From: Marinovum sp034669705
GTDB taxonomy: Bacteria; Pseudomonadota; Alphaproteobacteria; Rhodobacterales; Rhodobacteraceae
Direction of reading: 5' to 3'
Assembly: GCF_034669705.1 (NCBI RefSeq)
Contig: NZ_JAXMOR010000020.1
Location: 1 to 64,000, forward strand
Length of the DNA stretch: 64,000 nt
Shown: piece after piece, positions 1 through 9,197 of the stretch
Position numbering within the stretch: position 1 is the stretch's first letter
Layout of the letters: each line of letters starts with the position of its first letter
Notes under the pieces: model-generated
The model's database searches: none
What the model was told of the DNA's origin: nothing
Seen by the model: only the letters and a program-made list of their open reading frames with translations
Position numbers and translations under genes: made by a program

Positions 1-122
1 GCCTTGAAGTCACCGAAATACTTGGTGATCGCCGCGGTCAGCGTCGTCTTGCCGTGGTCAACATGGCCGATGGTGCCAATGTTGCAATGCGGTTTGTTAC
101 GCGCAAACTTTTCCTTTGCCAT
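1..122 (-). CDS. tuf: Elongation factor Tu, N-terminal fragment
   Basis: Elongation factor Tu delivers aminoacyl-tRNA to the ribosome in a GTP-dependent way. Only the first 40 or so residues lie in the window and the gene runs off the left edge. The reverse strand opens with MAKEKFARNKPHCN and then the GTPase P-loop GHVDHGKT, which is diagnostic of EF-Tu. The ATG is at 122. A lipoprotein gene lies upstream on the same strand. Confidence 0.96.
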   Translation of the reverse strand, partial: MAKEKFARNKPHCNIGTIGHVDHGKTTLTAAITKYFGDFK

Positions 123-212
123 GTCTTGTGGCGCCTCGTGGTCTGGGGGGCCGGACTGGGCCCGTTGCTACATCGCGGGCGAGATATTGGCTTTGACGAG
201 GAAAATCAAGCG

Positions 213-818
213 TCAGTTGACCGGTTCGGCCGCCTTGTTGGTGTTCTTGCCGTCTGCGGCTTTCTCGACCCGCGCCTCGGGGGTGAACCAGCCATGGCGC
301 TTCTGCTGCACTCCGAGCCAGACCTCGAGCTGCTTGGCGCCCTTGATCACCAGGTTCTCCATCTGCTGCTCGGCGGTCTGGGTCAGGCCGGAGCCCGCCA
401 CCGTCTCGGCGCTGATCGCCTCGAGCACGGTGATCTCATGCGGCTCCTCGTTGAGCTTGATGCCCTTCTCGTCGTCCCAGACGGTGACCCGGAAGATCAG
501 CACCGACTTCGGCTGCAGCACCAGCGGAATGCCGGTCTGCGCCAGCACGTAGCCCTCGACCGAGATGCCGAAGTGATAGAGCCGCTTGTCCTCACCGTCA
601 TAGCGCCGGAAGCGGTCCTCGACCGCCTTGTCCAGTGCGGCGATCCACTGTTCCTTGCTGGCCTCGCGCGACAGCGGCCCCTTGACCAGATTGGGCGCGA
701 TGACGATCGAATGCGCCAGCTTGAAATCGCCTAGAGGCGCAGGTGCCTCGTCGAGATCGCGGCCGTCGCCACAGGCAACAAGGGCAACAAGGGCGAAAAG
801 TGCAATCATGACGCGCAT
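213..818 (-). CDS. Predicted lipoprotein of unknown function
   Basis: About 201 residues. The chosen start gives a lipoprotein signal peptide: MRVMI, a short hydrophobic stretch, then a lipobox LVAC with the acylated Cys near residue 15, followed by Gly-Asp. The mature part is soluble, mixed alpha/beta and ends in a charged tail rich in Lys, Ala and Glu. I do not recognise a characterised family. An open frame continues upstream of this start, but it lacks a signal peptide and runs antisense through the P450 start region, so I reject the longer form. It lies 90 bp upstream of tuf on the same strand and diverges from the P450 gene. Confidence 0.75.
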   Translation of the reverse strand: MRVMIALFALVALVACGDGRDLDEAPAPLGDFKLAHSIVIAPNLVKGPLSREASKEQWIAALDKAVEDRFRRYDGEDKRLYHFGISVEGYVLAQTGIPLVLQPKSVLIFRVTVWDDEKGIKLNEEPHEITVLEAISAETVAGSGLTQTAEQQMENLVIKGAKQLEVWLGVQQKRHGWFTPEARVEKAADGKNTNKAAEPVN

Positions 819-933
819 CTGGCAGGGGTCCTTCGTTGGATCGTGCAGACCTCTACCTAGACCAGCGTCGGGAGCCGCGCAATTGCGTGAGCCCGCCTGC
901 GGGCTATATCCTCGGAACAAAGGAGACCCTGCC

Positions 934-2298
934 ATGCCGGACACCCCCCCGCCACCGCGCTTGCCGGTGCATGTGCCGCTGGGCACCCGGCCGCTGGGGC
1001 TCTTGGCGAGCCTCTCGGCCGCGCGGCGCAACCTGTTGAGCATCATACCGAAAATCGCCACCACCCAGCCGATGGTCTCTGGTCGCACCGGGGTGCGCTG
1101 GCACATGGTGATGGACCCGGAGGCGATCCGGGCGATGCTGCTCGAGCGGGTCGACGACTACCCCAAGTCCTTGGTGACAAAGAACCTCTTGCGCCCGGCC
1201 ATCGGCGAATCGCTGTTCATCGCCGAGGGCGCGCACTGGCGCTGGCAGCGCCGGGCGGCGGCGCCGGTGTTCTCGCATCGCAACGTGATGAACCTGGCGC
1301 CGATCATGAGCCGGGCGGCCGAGCGCTGCTGCGACCGCATCGCCGCCGCCGGGCCGCGGGCGGTGAACCTGCATGACGAGATGGTGACCACCACCTTCGA
1401 CGTGATCTCCGACGTGACCTTCTCGGGTGACAGCGTGTTCGACAAGTCCGGCGTCCACCGGGCGATCGACGATTATATTGCCGCCGCCGGCAAGGTCTCG
1501 CTGTTCGACATGCTGGGCTTTCCCGACTGGGTGCCGCGGCCGGGGCGGATGATGTCTGGCAAGGCGGTGCGGCAGATGAAGGCAGTGGCCGACAGCGCCA
1601 TCGACGCCCGCGCCGGGCGCGCCCATGACGGCGTGCCCGACCTGCTTGACCTGCTGCTGGCCGGCGAGGACCCGGAGACCCACCGCAGGATGAGCGTGGC
1701 CGAGTTGCGCGACAATCTGCTGACCTTCATCGTCGCCGGCCATGAGACCACGGCGCTGGCGCTCTCCTGGTCTCTCTATCTTTGCGCCTTCGACCAGGAG
1801 GTGCAGGACCGGGCGCGGGACGAGGCACAATCGGTGCTGCAGGGCCGGTCCGCGACGGGCGAGGACGTGGCGTCACTGCCGTACGTGCGGCAGATCGTCG
1901 ACGAGGCGATGCGGCTCTACCCGCCGGCCGGGATCATCTCGCGCACCGCGCAGAAGGCCGACGAACTCTGCGGCCGGGAAGTGCGGCCGGGCGACACGGT
2001 GATGGTGCCGATCTATGCGCTGCACCGCAACGCGCTGTTGTGGGAGGCGCCGGATGCCTTTCGGCCCGAGCGCTTTGCCGACCGCAAGGCGGTGCCGCGC
2101 TATGCTTACCTGCCGTTTGGCGACGGGCCGCGGATCTGCATCGGCGCAAGCTTTGCGATCCAGGAGGCCGTGATCATCCTCGCCACGCTGCTGGCGCGGT
2201 TCCGGTTCACGCCGGTGACGGGGCGCGCGCCGGAGCCGGTGATGATCATCACGGTGCGGCCGGAGGGCGGCGTGTGGCTCGAGGCTGAGGCAGTATAG
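934..2298 (+). CDS. Cytochrome P450 monooxygenase
   Basis: A soluble 454-residue bacterial P450, probably oxidising a hydrophobic substrate with electrons from separate redox partners. The I-helix oxygen-activation motif AGHETTA, the K-helix ExxR in DEAMRLYP, and the heme loop FGDGPRICIG are all present, placing the thiolate Cys near residue 402. The ATG at 934 has an AGGAGA ribosome site 9 bases upstream; an open frame reaches further upstream but has no family similarity. There is no ferredoxin or reductase beside it, so the partner must be encoded elsewhere. It converges with pheT. Family-level identification is firm; the substrate is unknown. Confidence 0.93.
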   Translation: MPDTPPPPRLPVHVPLGTRPLGLLASLSAARRNLLSIIPKIATTQPMVSGRTGVRWHMVMDPEAIRAMLLERVDDYPKSLVTKNLLRPAIGESLFIAEGAHWRWQRRAAAPVFSHRNVMNLAPIMSRAAERCCDRIAAAGPRAVNLHDEMVTTTFDVISDVTFSGDSVFDKSGVHRAIDDYIAAAGKVSLFDMLGFPDWVPRPGRMMSGKAVRQMKAVADSAIDARAGRAHDGVPDLLDLLLAGEDPETHRRMSVAELRDNLLTFIVAGHETTALALSWSLYLCAFDQEVQDRARDEAQSVLQGRSATGEDVASLPYVRQIVDEAMRLYPPAGIISRTAQKADELCGREVRPGDTVMVPIYALHRNALLWEAPDAFRPERFADRKAVPRYAYLPFGDGPRICIGASFAIQEAVIILATLLARFRFTPVTGRAPEPVMIITVRPEGGVWLEAEAV

Positions 2299-2327
2299 GC
2301 CCGCATGGCGTGAGATGGCGGCCGAGC

Positions 2328-2455
2328 TGGGTTGCAAACCCACCCTACGGTGCGCGGCGACACTGGTGCACCGCCGCGGCGCAACCCAGGGTCGCCGAAC
2401 CCGACAGGCCGACCCCACTGCAGAGAAACCGGGTAGGGTGGGTTTGCAACCCACC
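2328..2455. repeat. Pair of inverted GGGTTTGCAACCCA-type repeats
   Basis: Two near-identical 21-23 bp units in opposite orientation, at 2328-2348 and 2433-2455. Each has the core GGTGGGTTTGCAACCCACC or part of it, so each is internally palindromic, and the two could also pair with each other. They fill the gap between convergent P450 and pheT, where a bidirectional terminator is expected. No further copy was noticed in this window. Confidence 0.7.
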
Positions 2456-2475
2456 GCCCCCGTCGCGCGCTGGGA

Positions 2476-4875
2476 TTACCCGCGCAAGACGCCGCCGGTG
2501 GCCTTGCCGACCTTCTCGACCACCTTGGCCGAGACGGCTTCGATGTCCTTCTCGGTCAGGGTCTTCTCGCTCGGCTGCAGCCGCACGGTGATCGCCAGCG
2601 ATTTCTTGCCCTCGCCCAGCGACCCGCCGATGAACTCGTCGAACACCCGCACGTCCGAGATCAGCGCCTTGTCGGCGCCGCCGGCGGCATTGACCACGTC
2701 GAGCGCCGCCACATCCGCATCCAGCACGAAAGCGAAATCGCGCTCTACCGCCTGCAGGTCGTTGAGCTCCAGCGCCTGACGCGTCGCGCCCGACTTGCGC
2801 GGCAGCGGGATCGCCTCTGGAAAGAGGGTGAATGCCATCGCCGGGCCCTTGACGTCCATCGCCTGCAGCACCTTCGGGTGCAACTCGCCGAAGACGCCCA
2901 GCACCTTCTTCGGCCCGAGGCAGATCACCCCGTGGCGACCGGGATGGAACCAGCCCGGCCCGTCGCGGCGGATCTGCGCCTTGGCCGGTGCGCCCATCGC
3001 CGCCAGGATCGCCTCGGCATCGGCCTTGGCGTCAAAGACATTCACCACCCGCGAGGTGCCGTGCACGTCCTTCGGCCCGGTGCGGCCGACCAAGAGGCCC
3101 GCCACTTGGGTGCCCTGCTCGCCGGGCTCGCCGCCAGAGAACACGTGGCCCAGCTCGAACAGCGCCATGTCCATGAAGCCGCGCGCCTGGTTGCGCGCGG
3201 CCGCCTGCAGCAGGCCGGGCAGCAGGTCGGGGCGCATGTGGCTCATCTCGGACGAGATCGGGTTGGCCAGGCGCGTGGTATCCTCGCCGCCGCCGAACAG
3301 CGCGGCCGCCGCGGCGTCGATGAAGCTGTAGGTCACGCATTCGTTGTAGCCCAGCGCCGCGGTGGTGCGCCGCGCCGCCGTCTCGCGCTTCTGCATCGGT
3401 GACAGGATCGGCCGCGGCACGCCCTCGGAGGGGCGCGGCAGAGGTATCGCCGGCAGCTTGGTCAGCGAGGCCACGCGCGCCACCTCTTCCACCAGGTCGG
3501 CGGTGCCCAGCACGTCGGGCCGCCAGGGCGGCACATGCGCGGTATTGCCCTCGAGCCGGAAGCCCAGCGAGGTCAGGATCTGGCGCTGCTCGCTCTCGGG
3601 GATCTCCATGCCGACCAGCGATTGCAGCCGCTTCGGGTCAAGCTCATAGGCGCGCGCCACATTGGGCACCTCGCCCGCTACCACGATCGACGAGGGCTCG
3701 CCGCCGCAAAGATCGAGGATCATCTGGGTCGCATCCTCGAGCGCCTGCATGTTGTAGGCCGGATCGATGCCACGCTCGTTGCGATAGCGGGCGTCGGAGT
3801 TGATCTTGAGCGCGCGGCCGGTCATCGCGATCTGGATGTGGTCCCAGACCGCGGCCTCGAGAAACACATTGGTGGTGGCTTCGGTGCAGCCGGTGGCCAG
3901 CCCGCCCATGATGCCGCCGATGCTCTCGATGCCGTTGTCATCGGAAATGACCACATGGCCGTCTGAGAAGGTATGTTCCTTCTCGTCGAGCCCGGTCAGT
4001 GTCTCGCCGCCGGCTGCGCGGTGTACCCGCAGGTTGCCCTGCACCTTGTCGGCGTCAAACACATGCAGCGGGCGGTTGCGGTCATAGGTGAAGAAGTTGG
4101 TGATATCCACGAGGCGCGAGATCGGCCGCAGCCCGATGGCGCGCAGCCGGTCCTGCAGCCATTGCGGGCTGGGGCCGTTCTGCAGGTTGCGGATCAGCCG
4201 GCCGGCAAAGACCTCGCAACCGTCCTTGCGGGTGTCGTTGTCGATGCTGACCGCGATCGGGCAGGGGTACTGGCTGTCGACATGGCTGGCCTCGGGGCGT
4301 TTCAGCTTGCCCAAGCCGCGCGCCGCGAGATCGCGGGCGATGCCGTGCACGCCCAATGCGTCGGGGCGGTTGGGGGTGATGGCGATCTCGATCACCGGGT
4401 CGACCTTGGCCGGATCGTGCTCGGCCAGCCAGTCGCTAAAGCGCTGGCCGACCTCGCCGGAGGGCAGCTCAATGATGCCGTCATGCTCTTCCGAGAGCTC
4501 CATCTCGCGCTCGGAGCACATCATGCCGTGGCTCTCGATGCCGCGGATCTTGCCGATGCCGATGGTGGTGTCGATGCCGGGCACATAGACGCCGGGGCTG
4601 GCGATCACCACGGTGATGCCTTCGCGGGCGTTGGGCGCGCCGCAGATGATCTGGGTCTCGCCCTGGGCGGTGGCCACCTGGCAGACCTTGAGCTTGTCGG
4701 CATCAGGGTGCTTTTCGGCGCTGATGACCTTGCCGATGGTGAAATCCGCCAGCCGCTCGGCCGGGTTCGAAACCTCCTCGACCTCGAGGCCGAGATCGGT
4801 GAGCGCATAGGTGATCTCGTCGACCGAGGCTTCGGTGTCGAGATGATCCTTGAGCCAGGACAGGGTGAATTTCAT
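2476..4875 (-). CDS. pheT: Phenylalanine-tRNA ligase beta subunit
   Basis: A 799-residue beta chain of the alpha2-beta2 enzyme that charges tRNA-Phe. The N-terminus MKFTLSWLKDHLDTEAS is typical. It is followed by the EMAP/tRNA-binding domain (about residues 40-150), the B3/B4 editing domain with the RPISRLVDITNF stretch, the B5 domain, the catalytic-like core, and a C-terminal FDX-ACB anticodon-binding domain. Length is normal. The alpha subunit gene pheS, often adjacent, is not in this window: the next same-strand gene upstream is ald, 383 bp away. The start at 4875 is well supported by homology of the first residues. Confidence 0.97.
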   Translation of the reverse strand: MKFTLSWLKDHLDTEASVDEITYALTDLGLEVEEVSNPAERLADFTIGKVISAEKHPDADKLKVCQVATAQGETQIICGAPNAREGITVVIASPGVYVPGIDTTIGIGKIRGIESHGMMCSEREMELSEEHDGIIELPSGEVGQRFSDWLAEHDPAKVDPVIEIAITPNRPDALGVHGIARDLAARGLGKLKRPEASHVDSQYPCPIAVSIDNDTRKDGCEVFAGRLIRNLQNGPSPQWLQDRLRAIGLRPISRLVDITNFFTYDRNRPLHVFDADKVQGNLRVHRAAGGETLTGLDEKEHTFSDGHVVISDDNGIESIGGIMGGLATGCTEATTNVFLEAAVWDHIQIAMTGRALKINSDARYRNERGIDPAYNMQALEDATQMILDLCGGEPSSIVVAGEVPNVARAYELDPKRLQSLVGMEIPESEQRQILTSLGFRLEGNTAHVPPWRPDVLGTADLVEEVARVASLTKLPAIPLPRPSEGVPRPILSPMQKRETAARRTTAALGYNECVTYSFIDAAAAALFGGGEDTTRLANPISSEMSHMRPDLLPGLLQAAARNQARGFMDMALFELGHVFSGGEPGEQGTQVAGLLVGRTGPKDVHGTSRVVNVFDAKADAEAILAAMGAPAKAQIRRDGPGWFHPGRHGVICLGPKKVLGVFGELHPKVLQAMDVKGPAMAFTLFPEAIPLPRKSGATRQALELNDLQAVERDFAFVLDADVAALDVVNAAGGADKALISDVRVFDEFIGGSLGEGKKSLAITVRLQPSEKTLTEKDIEAVSAKVVEKVGKATGGVLRG

Positions 4876-5258
4876 GTGCGTCGCTTCCGGTCAGTCAATC
4901 GGTTTGGCCGGGAGATACCGCAAAGGGGGGGCAGGGGAAAGACCCCGCTGATCCACGCCCCCCCGTGCTTCTTCTGTTCAAAAATACCCTCGGGGGCGCC
5001 CGCAGGGCGGGGGCAGAGCCCCCATCAACCGCCCCTCACGCACTGCCGTCACAAAACCGCGCAGCGTCGGGCCGTGGCGCGGCGTCCCGACGTTGGCGAA
5101 TGGCCCTTAGCGGCGGCCTTGCCCGTGCGACATATGAACGGTGCGCGGGGGGCAGGCAAATCGCCGCGCCGTCCGGGCGGCGTCATGCCGGAGGCATGCC
5201 TTCGGCATGACGATGCGCGGCGGGCTTTCAGCCCGCTGTTGACGCGCATGGATCGTGA
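4876..5258. other. Intergenic region between ald and pheT with palindromes
   Basis: 383 bp without a supported gene. It carries one copy of the GC hairpin/T-tract repeat (4968-5023), listed separately. It also has a 10-bp perfect inverted repeat, CGTCATGCCG at 5181-5190 with CGGCATGACG at 5203-5212, lying 47-78 bp beyond the ald stop. Both may act at the 3' end of ald mRNA. The pheT promoter should also be here, but I cannot pick a convincing one. Confidence 0.5.
4968..5023 (-). terminator. Repeat-family terminator-like element, copy 1
   Basis: Read on the minus strand this is a GC-rich stem (GGGGGCTCTGCCCCC plus a second GGGCGCCC arm) followed by GAGGGTATTTTTGAAC, a hairpin plus T-tract layout. 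It lies downstream of ald on the strand ald is read from. Related copies occur at 8003-8058, 46834-46891 and 53612-53659. Confidence 0.6.
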
Positions 5259-6377
5259 TCAGGCGCCCACCAGCCCCTTCGCATCCTCCACATCGATCCC
5301 CAGCGCCTCGCCCACCGCCGCATAGGTCAGCTTCCCGCCATGCACGTTCAGACCGTTCAGAAGGTTCTCGTCTTCGGCGCAGGCCTGCTTCCAGCCCTTG
5401 TCGGCCAGCGCCAGCAGGAAGGGCATCGTCGCATTGCCCAGCGCGATGGTCGAGGTCCGGGCCACCGCGCCGGGCATGTTGGCCACGCAGTAATGCATGA
5501 TCCCGTCGACCTCGTAGATCGGATCGGCATGGGTGGTGGCCTTCGAGGTCTCGAAACATCCGCCCTGGTCGATCGCCACATCGACCAGTGCCGCGCCGGG
5601 CTTCATTTCCGAAAGCTGCGCGCGCGAGATCAGCTTGGGCGCCGCCGCGCCGGGGATCAGCACCGCGCCGATCACCATGTCGGCCTCGCGGGCGATCTCT
5701 TCGGTATTGCCGGCGCTGGCAAACATCGTCTTGAAACTGCCGCCAAAGACATCGTCGAGATAGCGCATCCGCGGCAGCGAGCGGTCGAGCACGGTGACAT
5801 CGGCCCCCATCCCGGCCGCCACCCGCGCCGCATGAATGCCGACCACGCCGCCACCGATCACCGCCACTTTCGCGGGCCCCACACCGGGCACCCCGCCCAT
5901 CAGCACGCCGCGGCCGCCATTGGCCTTCTGCAGCGTCCAGGCGCCGACCTGCGGCGCCAGCTTGCCCGCCACCTCGGACATCGGCGCCAGCAGAGGCAGC
6001 CCGCCCTTGCCGTCGGTGACCGTCTCGTAGGCAATCGCGGTGCAGCCAGAGGCCATCAGGTCGCGGGTCTGCTCGGGATCGGGAGCGAGGTGCAGGTAGG
6101 TAAAGAGCAGCTGCCCCTCGCGCAGCATCTTGCGCTCGCCGGCTTGCGGCTCCTTGACCTTGACGATCATCTCGGCGGCCTCGAAGACCTCCTCGGCGCT
6201 GCCAGCGATCTCGGCGCCCACGGCGCGATAGGCCTCGTCCTCGAAGCCCGCCCCGGCGCCGGCGCCGCTCTGGACGATGACCGAATGGCCATGGCCGATC
6301 GCCTCCTGGGCGGCATTGGGCGTCAGGCCGACGCGGAATTCCTGCGGTTTGATCTCGGTCGGGCAGCCGATCTTCAT
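5259..6377 (-). CDS. ald: Alanine dehydrogenase
   Basis: A 372-residue NAD-dependent L-alanine dehydrogenase, interconverting alanine and pyruvate plus ammonium. The N-terminus MKIGCPTEIKPQEFRVGLTP, the catalytic Lys in VKEPQ, the His in YLHLAPD, and the Rossmann motif VIGGGVVGIHAARVAAGMGA are characteristic, and the length matches the family. The ATG at 6377 has an AAGGAG ribosome site. It is divergent from an Lrp/AsnC regulator 148 bp away, the arrangement seen for AldR-controlled ald genes, so induction by alanine is likely (inference). Confidence 0.96.
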   Translation of the reverse strand: MKIGCPTEIKPQEFRVGLTPNAAQEAIGHGHSVIVQSGAGAGAGFEDEAYRAVGAEIAGSAEEVFEAAEMIVKVKEPQAGERKMLREGQLLFTYLHLAPDPEQTRDLMASGCTAIAYETVTDGKGGLPLLAPMSEVAGKLAPQVGAWTLQKANGGRGVLMGGVPGVGPAKVAVIGGGVVGIHAARVAAGMGADVTVLDRSLPRMRYLDDVFGGSFKTMFASAGNTEEIAREADMVIGAVLIPGAAAPKLISRAQLSEMKPGAALVDVAIDQGGCFETSKATTHADPIYEVDGIMHYCVANMPGAVARTSTIALGNATMPFLLALADKGWKQACAEDENLLNGLNVHGGKLTYAAVGEALGIDVEDAKGLVGA

Positions 6378-6406
6378 TTTCGGGGTCTCCTTGCTGGTTT
6401 TTTGGG

Positions 6407-6476
6407 TTTTTCCCCAGCATCGCGCGGCTCGCAGTGCAGGTGATTGACATTTTTCCTTGGCTCCGGCGCATTTTTC
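6407..6476. promoter_or_regulatory. Phased TTTTTC motifs, candidate AldR operator
   Basis: Three same-orientation TTTTTC motifs start at 6407, 6450 and 6471, so spacings are 43 and 21 bp, close to whole helical turns. The last two are in the longer context CATTTTTC. They sit between divergent ald and the Lrp-type gene, where Lrp family octamers usually bind phased degenerate sites. The assignment is inference. Confidence 0.35.
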
Positions 6477-6525
6477 GCAGATCCTTCGGTCATGCCGCCC
6501 CTCGTTCGAAGAAAGCCCGACCCGT

Positions 6526-6984
6526 TTGCAGCTTGACCCGACAGACCGCCGAATCCTCACCGTGCTGCAGAAACAGGGCCGCATGTCCAATGCCGACCTG
6601 GCCGAGCGGATCAACCTCTCGCCCTCGGCCTGCCACCGCCGGGTGCAGCGGCTCGAGGAGGTGGGGATCATCCGCGATTACGTCGCCATGCTCGATCCGC
6701 GCAAGCTGGGGCTGCCGTCGACCGTCTTTGTCGAGATCTCGCTTTCGGGGCAGTCAGACGAGCTGCTCGAGGGCTTCGAGACCGCGGTGGCGCGGATCCC
6801 CAACGTGCTGGAATGCCACCTGATGGCGGGGACGGCGGATTACATTCTCAAGCTGGTGGTCGAGGACACCGACGATTTCGCCCGCATCCACCGACAGTAC
6901 CTGACCCGCATTCCCGGGGTGGCGCGGATGCAGTCGAGCTTTGCGCTGCGCACGGTGTTCAAGACCACCGCCCTGCCGGTCTGA
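6526..6984 (+). CDS. Lrp/AsnC family regulator (AldR-like)
   Basis: A 152-residue Lrp/AsnC protein: an N-terminal winged helix-turn-helix (DRRILTVLQKQGRMSNADLA then SPSACHRRVQRLE) and a C-terminal RAM ligand-binding domain. No ATG lies near the family start. A TTG at 6526 gives the expected length and begins LQLDPTDRR; a further upstream TTG at 6457 would add 23 atypical residues. Position opposite ald suggests it is the alanine-responsive activator of ald. The family is clear; the exact start is not. Confidence 0.88.
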   Translation: MQLDPTDRRILTVLQKQGRMSNADLAERINLSPSACHRRVQRLEEVGIIRDYVAMLDPRKLGLPSTVFVEISLSGQSDELLEGFETAVARIPNVLECHLMAGTADYILKLVVEDTDDFARIHRQYLTRIPGVARMQSSFALRTVFKTTALPV

Positions 6985-7068
6985 GCGTGGGGCAGACATG
7001 GGGCGGTGACATGAAAGCGTCAAACCCGGCTGATAGAGCCGCCGAAACCACAGGACCTGGAGTAGCCG

Positions 7069-7986
7069 ATGACCGAGGATGACGACGACCGCGCGCTGGA
7101 CTGGCTGGAGGCCGAGCTGCAGGACACGCTCGACGAGGATATCGAAATCGAGTTCTCGGAGCCGATGCTGAGCCAGGAGATCCGCAAGATCTATCTGCGC
7201 GAACACCCCGAGATGCTTGGTCGCGAAGTCTATTTCCGCAACCTGCTGCGGCTGCAGGCCGAGCTGATCAAGGTGCAGGACTGGGTGCAGCACACCGGGG
7301 CCAAGGTCTGCATCCTGTTCGAGGGCCGCGACAGCGCCGGCAAGGGCGGGGTGATCAAGCGGATCACCCAGCGGCTCGATCCGCGGGTGGCCCGGGTGGT
7401 CGCGCTGCCGGCACCGTCACGGCGCGAGCAGTCGCAATGGTTCTTTCAGCGCTACGTGCCGCATCTGCCGGCCGGCGGCGAGATCGTGATGTTCGACCGG
7501 TCGTGGTACAACCGCGCCGGGGTCGAGCGGGTGATGGGCTTTGCCACCGACCAGCAGGTCGAGAACTTCTTTCAGGACGTTCCGGAATTCGAGCGGATGC
7601 TGGTGCGCTCTGGGGTGATCTTGCTGAAATACTGGTTCTCGATCACCGATCAGGAACAGCAGCTGCGATTCCTGATGCGCATTCATGACCCGATGAAACA
7701 GTGGAAGCTCTCGCCGATGGACCTCGAAAGCCGGATCCGCTGGGAGCAGTACACCAAGGCCAAGGAAGAGATGTTCGCCCGCACCAATATCCCCGAGGCG
7801 CCCTGGTATATCGTCGAGGGCAACGACAAGAAGCGCGAGCGGCTGAACTGCATCGAGCATCTGCTGACCCGGATCCCCTATGCCGAGGTGCCGCACGAGA
7901 AGGTCACCCTGCCGGAGCGGGTCTATAACCCCGACTACGAGCGCCAGGTGCTGCCGGACGAGCTTTACGTGCCGAAGGTGTATTGA
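7069..7986 (+). CDS. ppk2: Polyphosphate kinase 2
   Basis: A 305-residue PPK2 family kinase that transfers phosphate between polyphosphate and nucleotides. Visible motifs are the Walker A FEGRDSAGKGG (about residues 84-94), the Walker B/lid region MFDRSWYNRAGVERVMGF, and the conserved KYWFSI and WKLSPMDLES blocks. A single PPK2 domain, so class I by length. The acidic N-terminus MTEDDDD is a common extension. The CTGGAG upstream of ATG 7069 is a plausible ribosome site. It is followed by a terminator-type repeat. Confidence 0.95.
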   Translation: MTEDDDDRALDWLEAELQDTLDEDIEIEFSEPMLSQEIRKIYLREHPEMLGREVYFRNLLRLQAELIKVQDWVQHTGAKVCILFEGRDSAGKGGVIKRITQRLDPRVARVVALPAPSRREQSQWFFQRYVPHLPAGGEIVMFDRSWYNRAGVERVMGFATDQQVENFFQDVPEFERMLVRSGVILLKYWFSITDQEQQLRFLMRIHDPMKQWKLSPMDLESRIRWEQYTKAKEEMFARTNIPEAPWYIVEGNDKKRERLNCIEHLLTRIPYAEVPHEKVTLPERVYNPDYERQVLPDELYVPKVY

Positions 7987-8002
7987 GGCGCAGGCGGGAG
8001 GT

Positions 8003-8058
8003 GGGGGCTCTGCCCCCGCCCTGCGGGCGCCCCCGAGGGTATTTTTGAACAGAAGAAG
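8003..8058 (+). terminator. Repeat-family terminator-like element, copy 2 (ppk2)
   Basis: The clearest functional copy: it starts 16 bp after the ppk2 stop and reads GGGGGCTCTGCCCCC, a second GC arm pair, then GAGGGTATTTTTGAAC on the coding strand. A strong hairpin followed by five T residues fits intrinsic termination of ppk2. Confidence 0.72.
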
Positions 8059-8072
8059 GGCTGGATCGCGAT

Positions 8073-9197
8073 TCAGTTGCAGATGGTTTGCAGCGCCTGC
8101 CACTGGGACTCTGTGAGGGCGGGGCGCGGGGTAAAGCCCGGTGGCAGATCGGCTTCGGCGGCGAGGATGCGGTCTGACAGGGCCGGGTGCGAGGTGAAAT
8201 GGGCGAGAAAGCCCTCCTCTTCGCCGAAGACCTGTTGCAGCCGGGCGAAGAAGCTGCCGAGCCCCGCCGGGTCGAGGCCGGTGTCGAGCATCAGCTGGCG
8301 GGCGAAGTGATCTGCCGCCGCCTCGGCCTCGCGCGAGTAGCTGGCCTCGATTAGCCGCTCGGTGAGAAAGAGCACCAGCGCGCCGCCGGCGAAATCGCCG
8401 AACAGCAGGCCGAGCACACCGATCGAGCCGGCCGAGCGCAGCGCATGGCGGGTCGGGTCGCGGCTGACCACATGGCCGATCTCATGGGCAAAGACCGCGG
8501 CGACCTCTTCCGGCGTCTCTGCTGCCTGCAGCAGCCCGCGGAAGAACACCACGTAGCCGCCGGGCAGGACGAAGGCGTTGATCATCTCGTGATCGAGCAC
8601 ATGCACCGAGATCTCCTGCCCCTCTGGCAGCCCCGGGGCAAGGCGGGCCTGCAGGGCGTCGAGCGCCGCCTGGCCCTCGGGGGCGGTGCAGAAGGCCACC
8701 GGCTCGCCCATGCCGGTCTCGTCGAGCGCGCTGCGGATCTGGTCGAGCGTGGCCGCGCCCAGGGCGCGTTCGCCGGCCGGGGGGATGTAGTCGGCCATCT
8801 GGTCGGCCATCCTGGGCACCAGCACGAAGACGATCAGTGCCACCGAGGCCAGCGCCGCCAGCGCCCAGCCGATCAGCCGGCCGCGCCGGACCAGCGGCGC
8901 CGGGCGGCGCACGTCCGGCAGCCGTTCGAGCAGCAGCGCGTCGTCGAGGATCAGCCGCGCCACCGGGTCGTGGCGCAGGCGCAGGACCACCAGGTCACCG
9001 CCGGCCTGGTCGGGCAGCAGGCGCAGGGCGTCGAGCGGCCAGTGCAGCGGCGGTGCGCCTTTCCGCGAGATCTCAATCCTGCGGGCGGTTTCGTCGACGG
9101 TGACACGCGCGAGATCGCCCACCGCGGTATCGCCGTCGAAATAGAGACCGCGGGCCTCGAAGGGCTCTGGCGCGGCGCCGATCCGGATCACCGTCAT
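8073..9197 (-). CDS. M48 family membrane-associated zinc metalloprotease
   Basis: 374 residues. An N-terminal soluble segment of about 130 residues is followed by one strong transmembrane helix (WALAALASVALIVFVLV) and then an M48 peptidase domain with the zinc-binding HEIGH in VFAHEIGHVVS and a downstream EAEAAADHFA providing the third ligand region. The N-terminal segment is a PH-like or linker domain that I cannot name with confidence. Its ATG overlaps the stop of the upstream DUF898 gene by 4 bp, so the two are translationally coupled. An envelope quality-control role is inferred. Confidence 0.88.
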   Translation of the reverse strand: MTVIRIGAAPEPFEARGLYFDGDTAVGDLARVTVDETARRIEISRKGAPPLHWPLDALRLLPDQAGGDLVVLRLRHDPVARLILDDALLLERLPDVRRPAPLVRRGRLIGWALAALASVALIVFVLVPRMADQMADYIPPAGERALGAATLDQIRSALDETGMGEPVAFCTAPEGQAALDALQARLAPGLPEGQEISVHVLDHEMINAFVLPGGYVVFFRGLLQAAETPEEVAAVFAHEIGHVVSRDPTRHALRSAGSIGVLGLLFGDFAGGALVLFLTERLIEASYSREAEAAADHFARQLMLDTGLDPAGLGSFFARLQQVFGEEEGFLAHFTSHPALSDRILAAEADLPPGFTPRPALTESQWQALQTICN

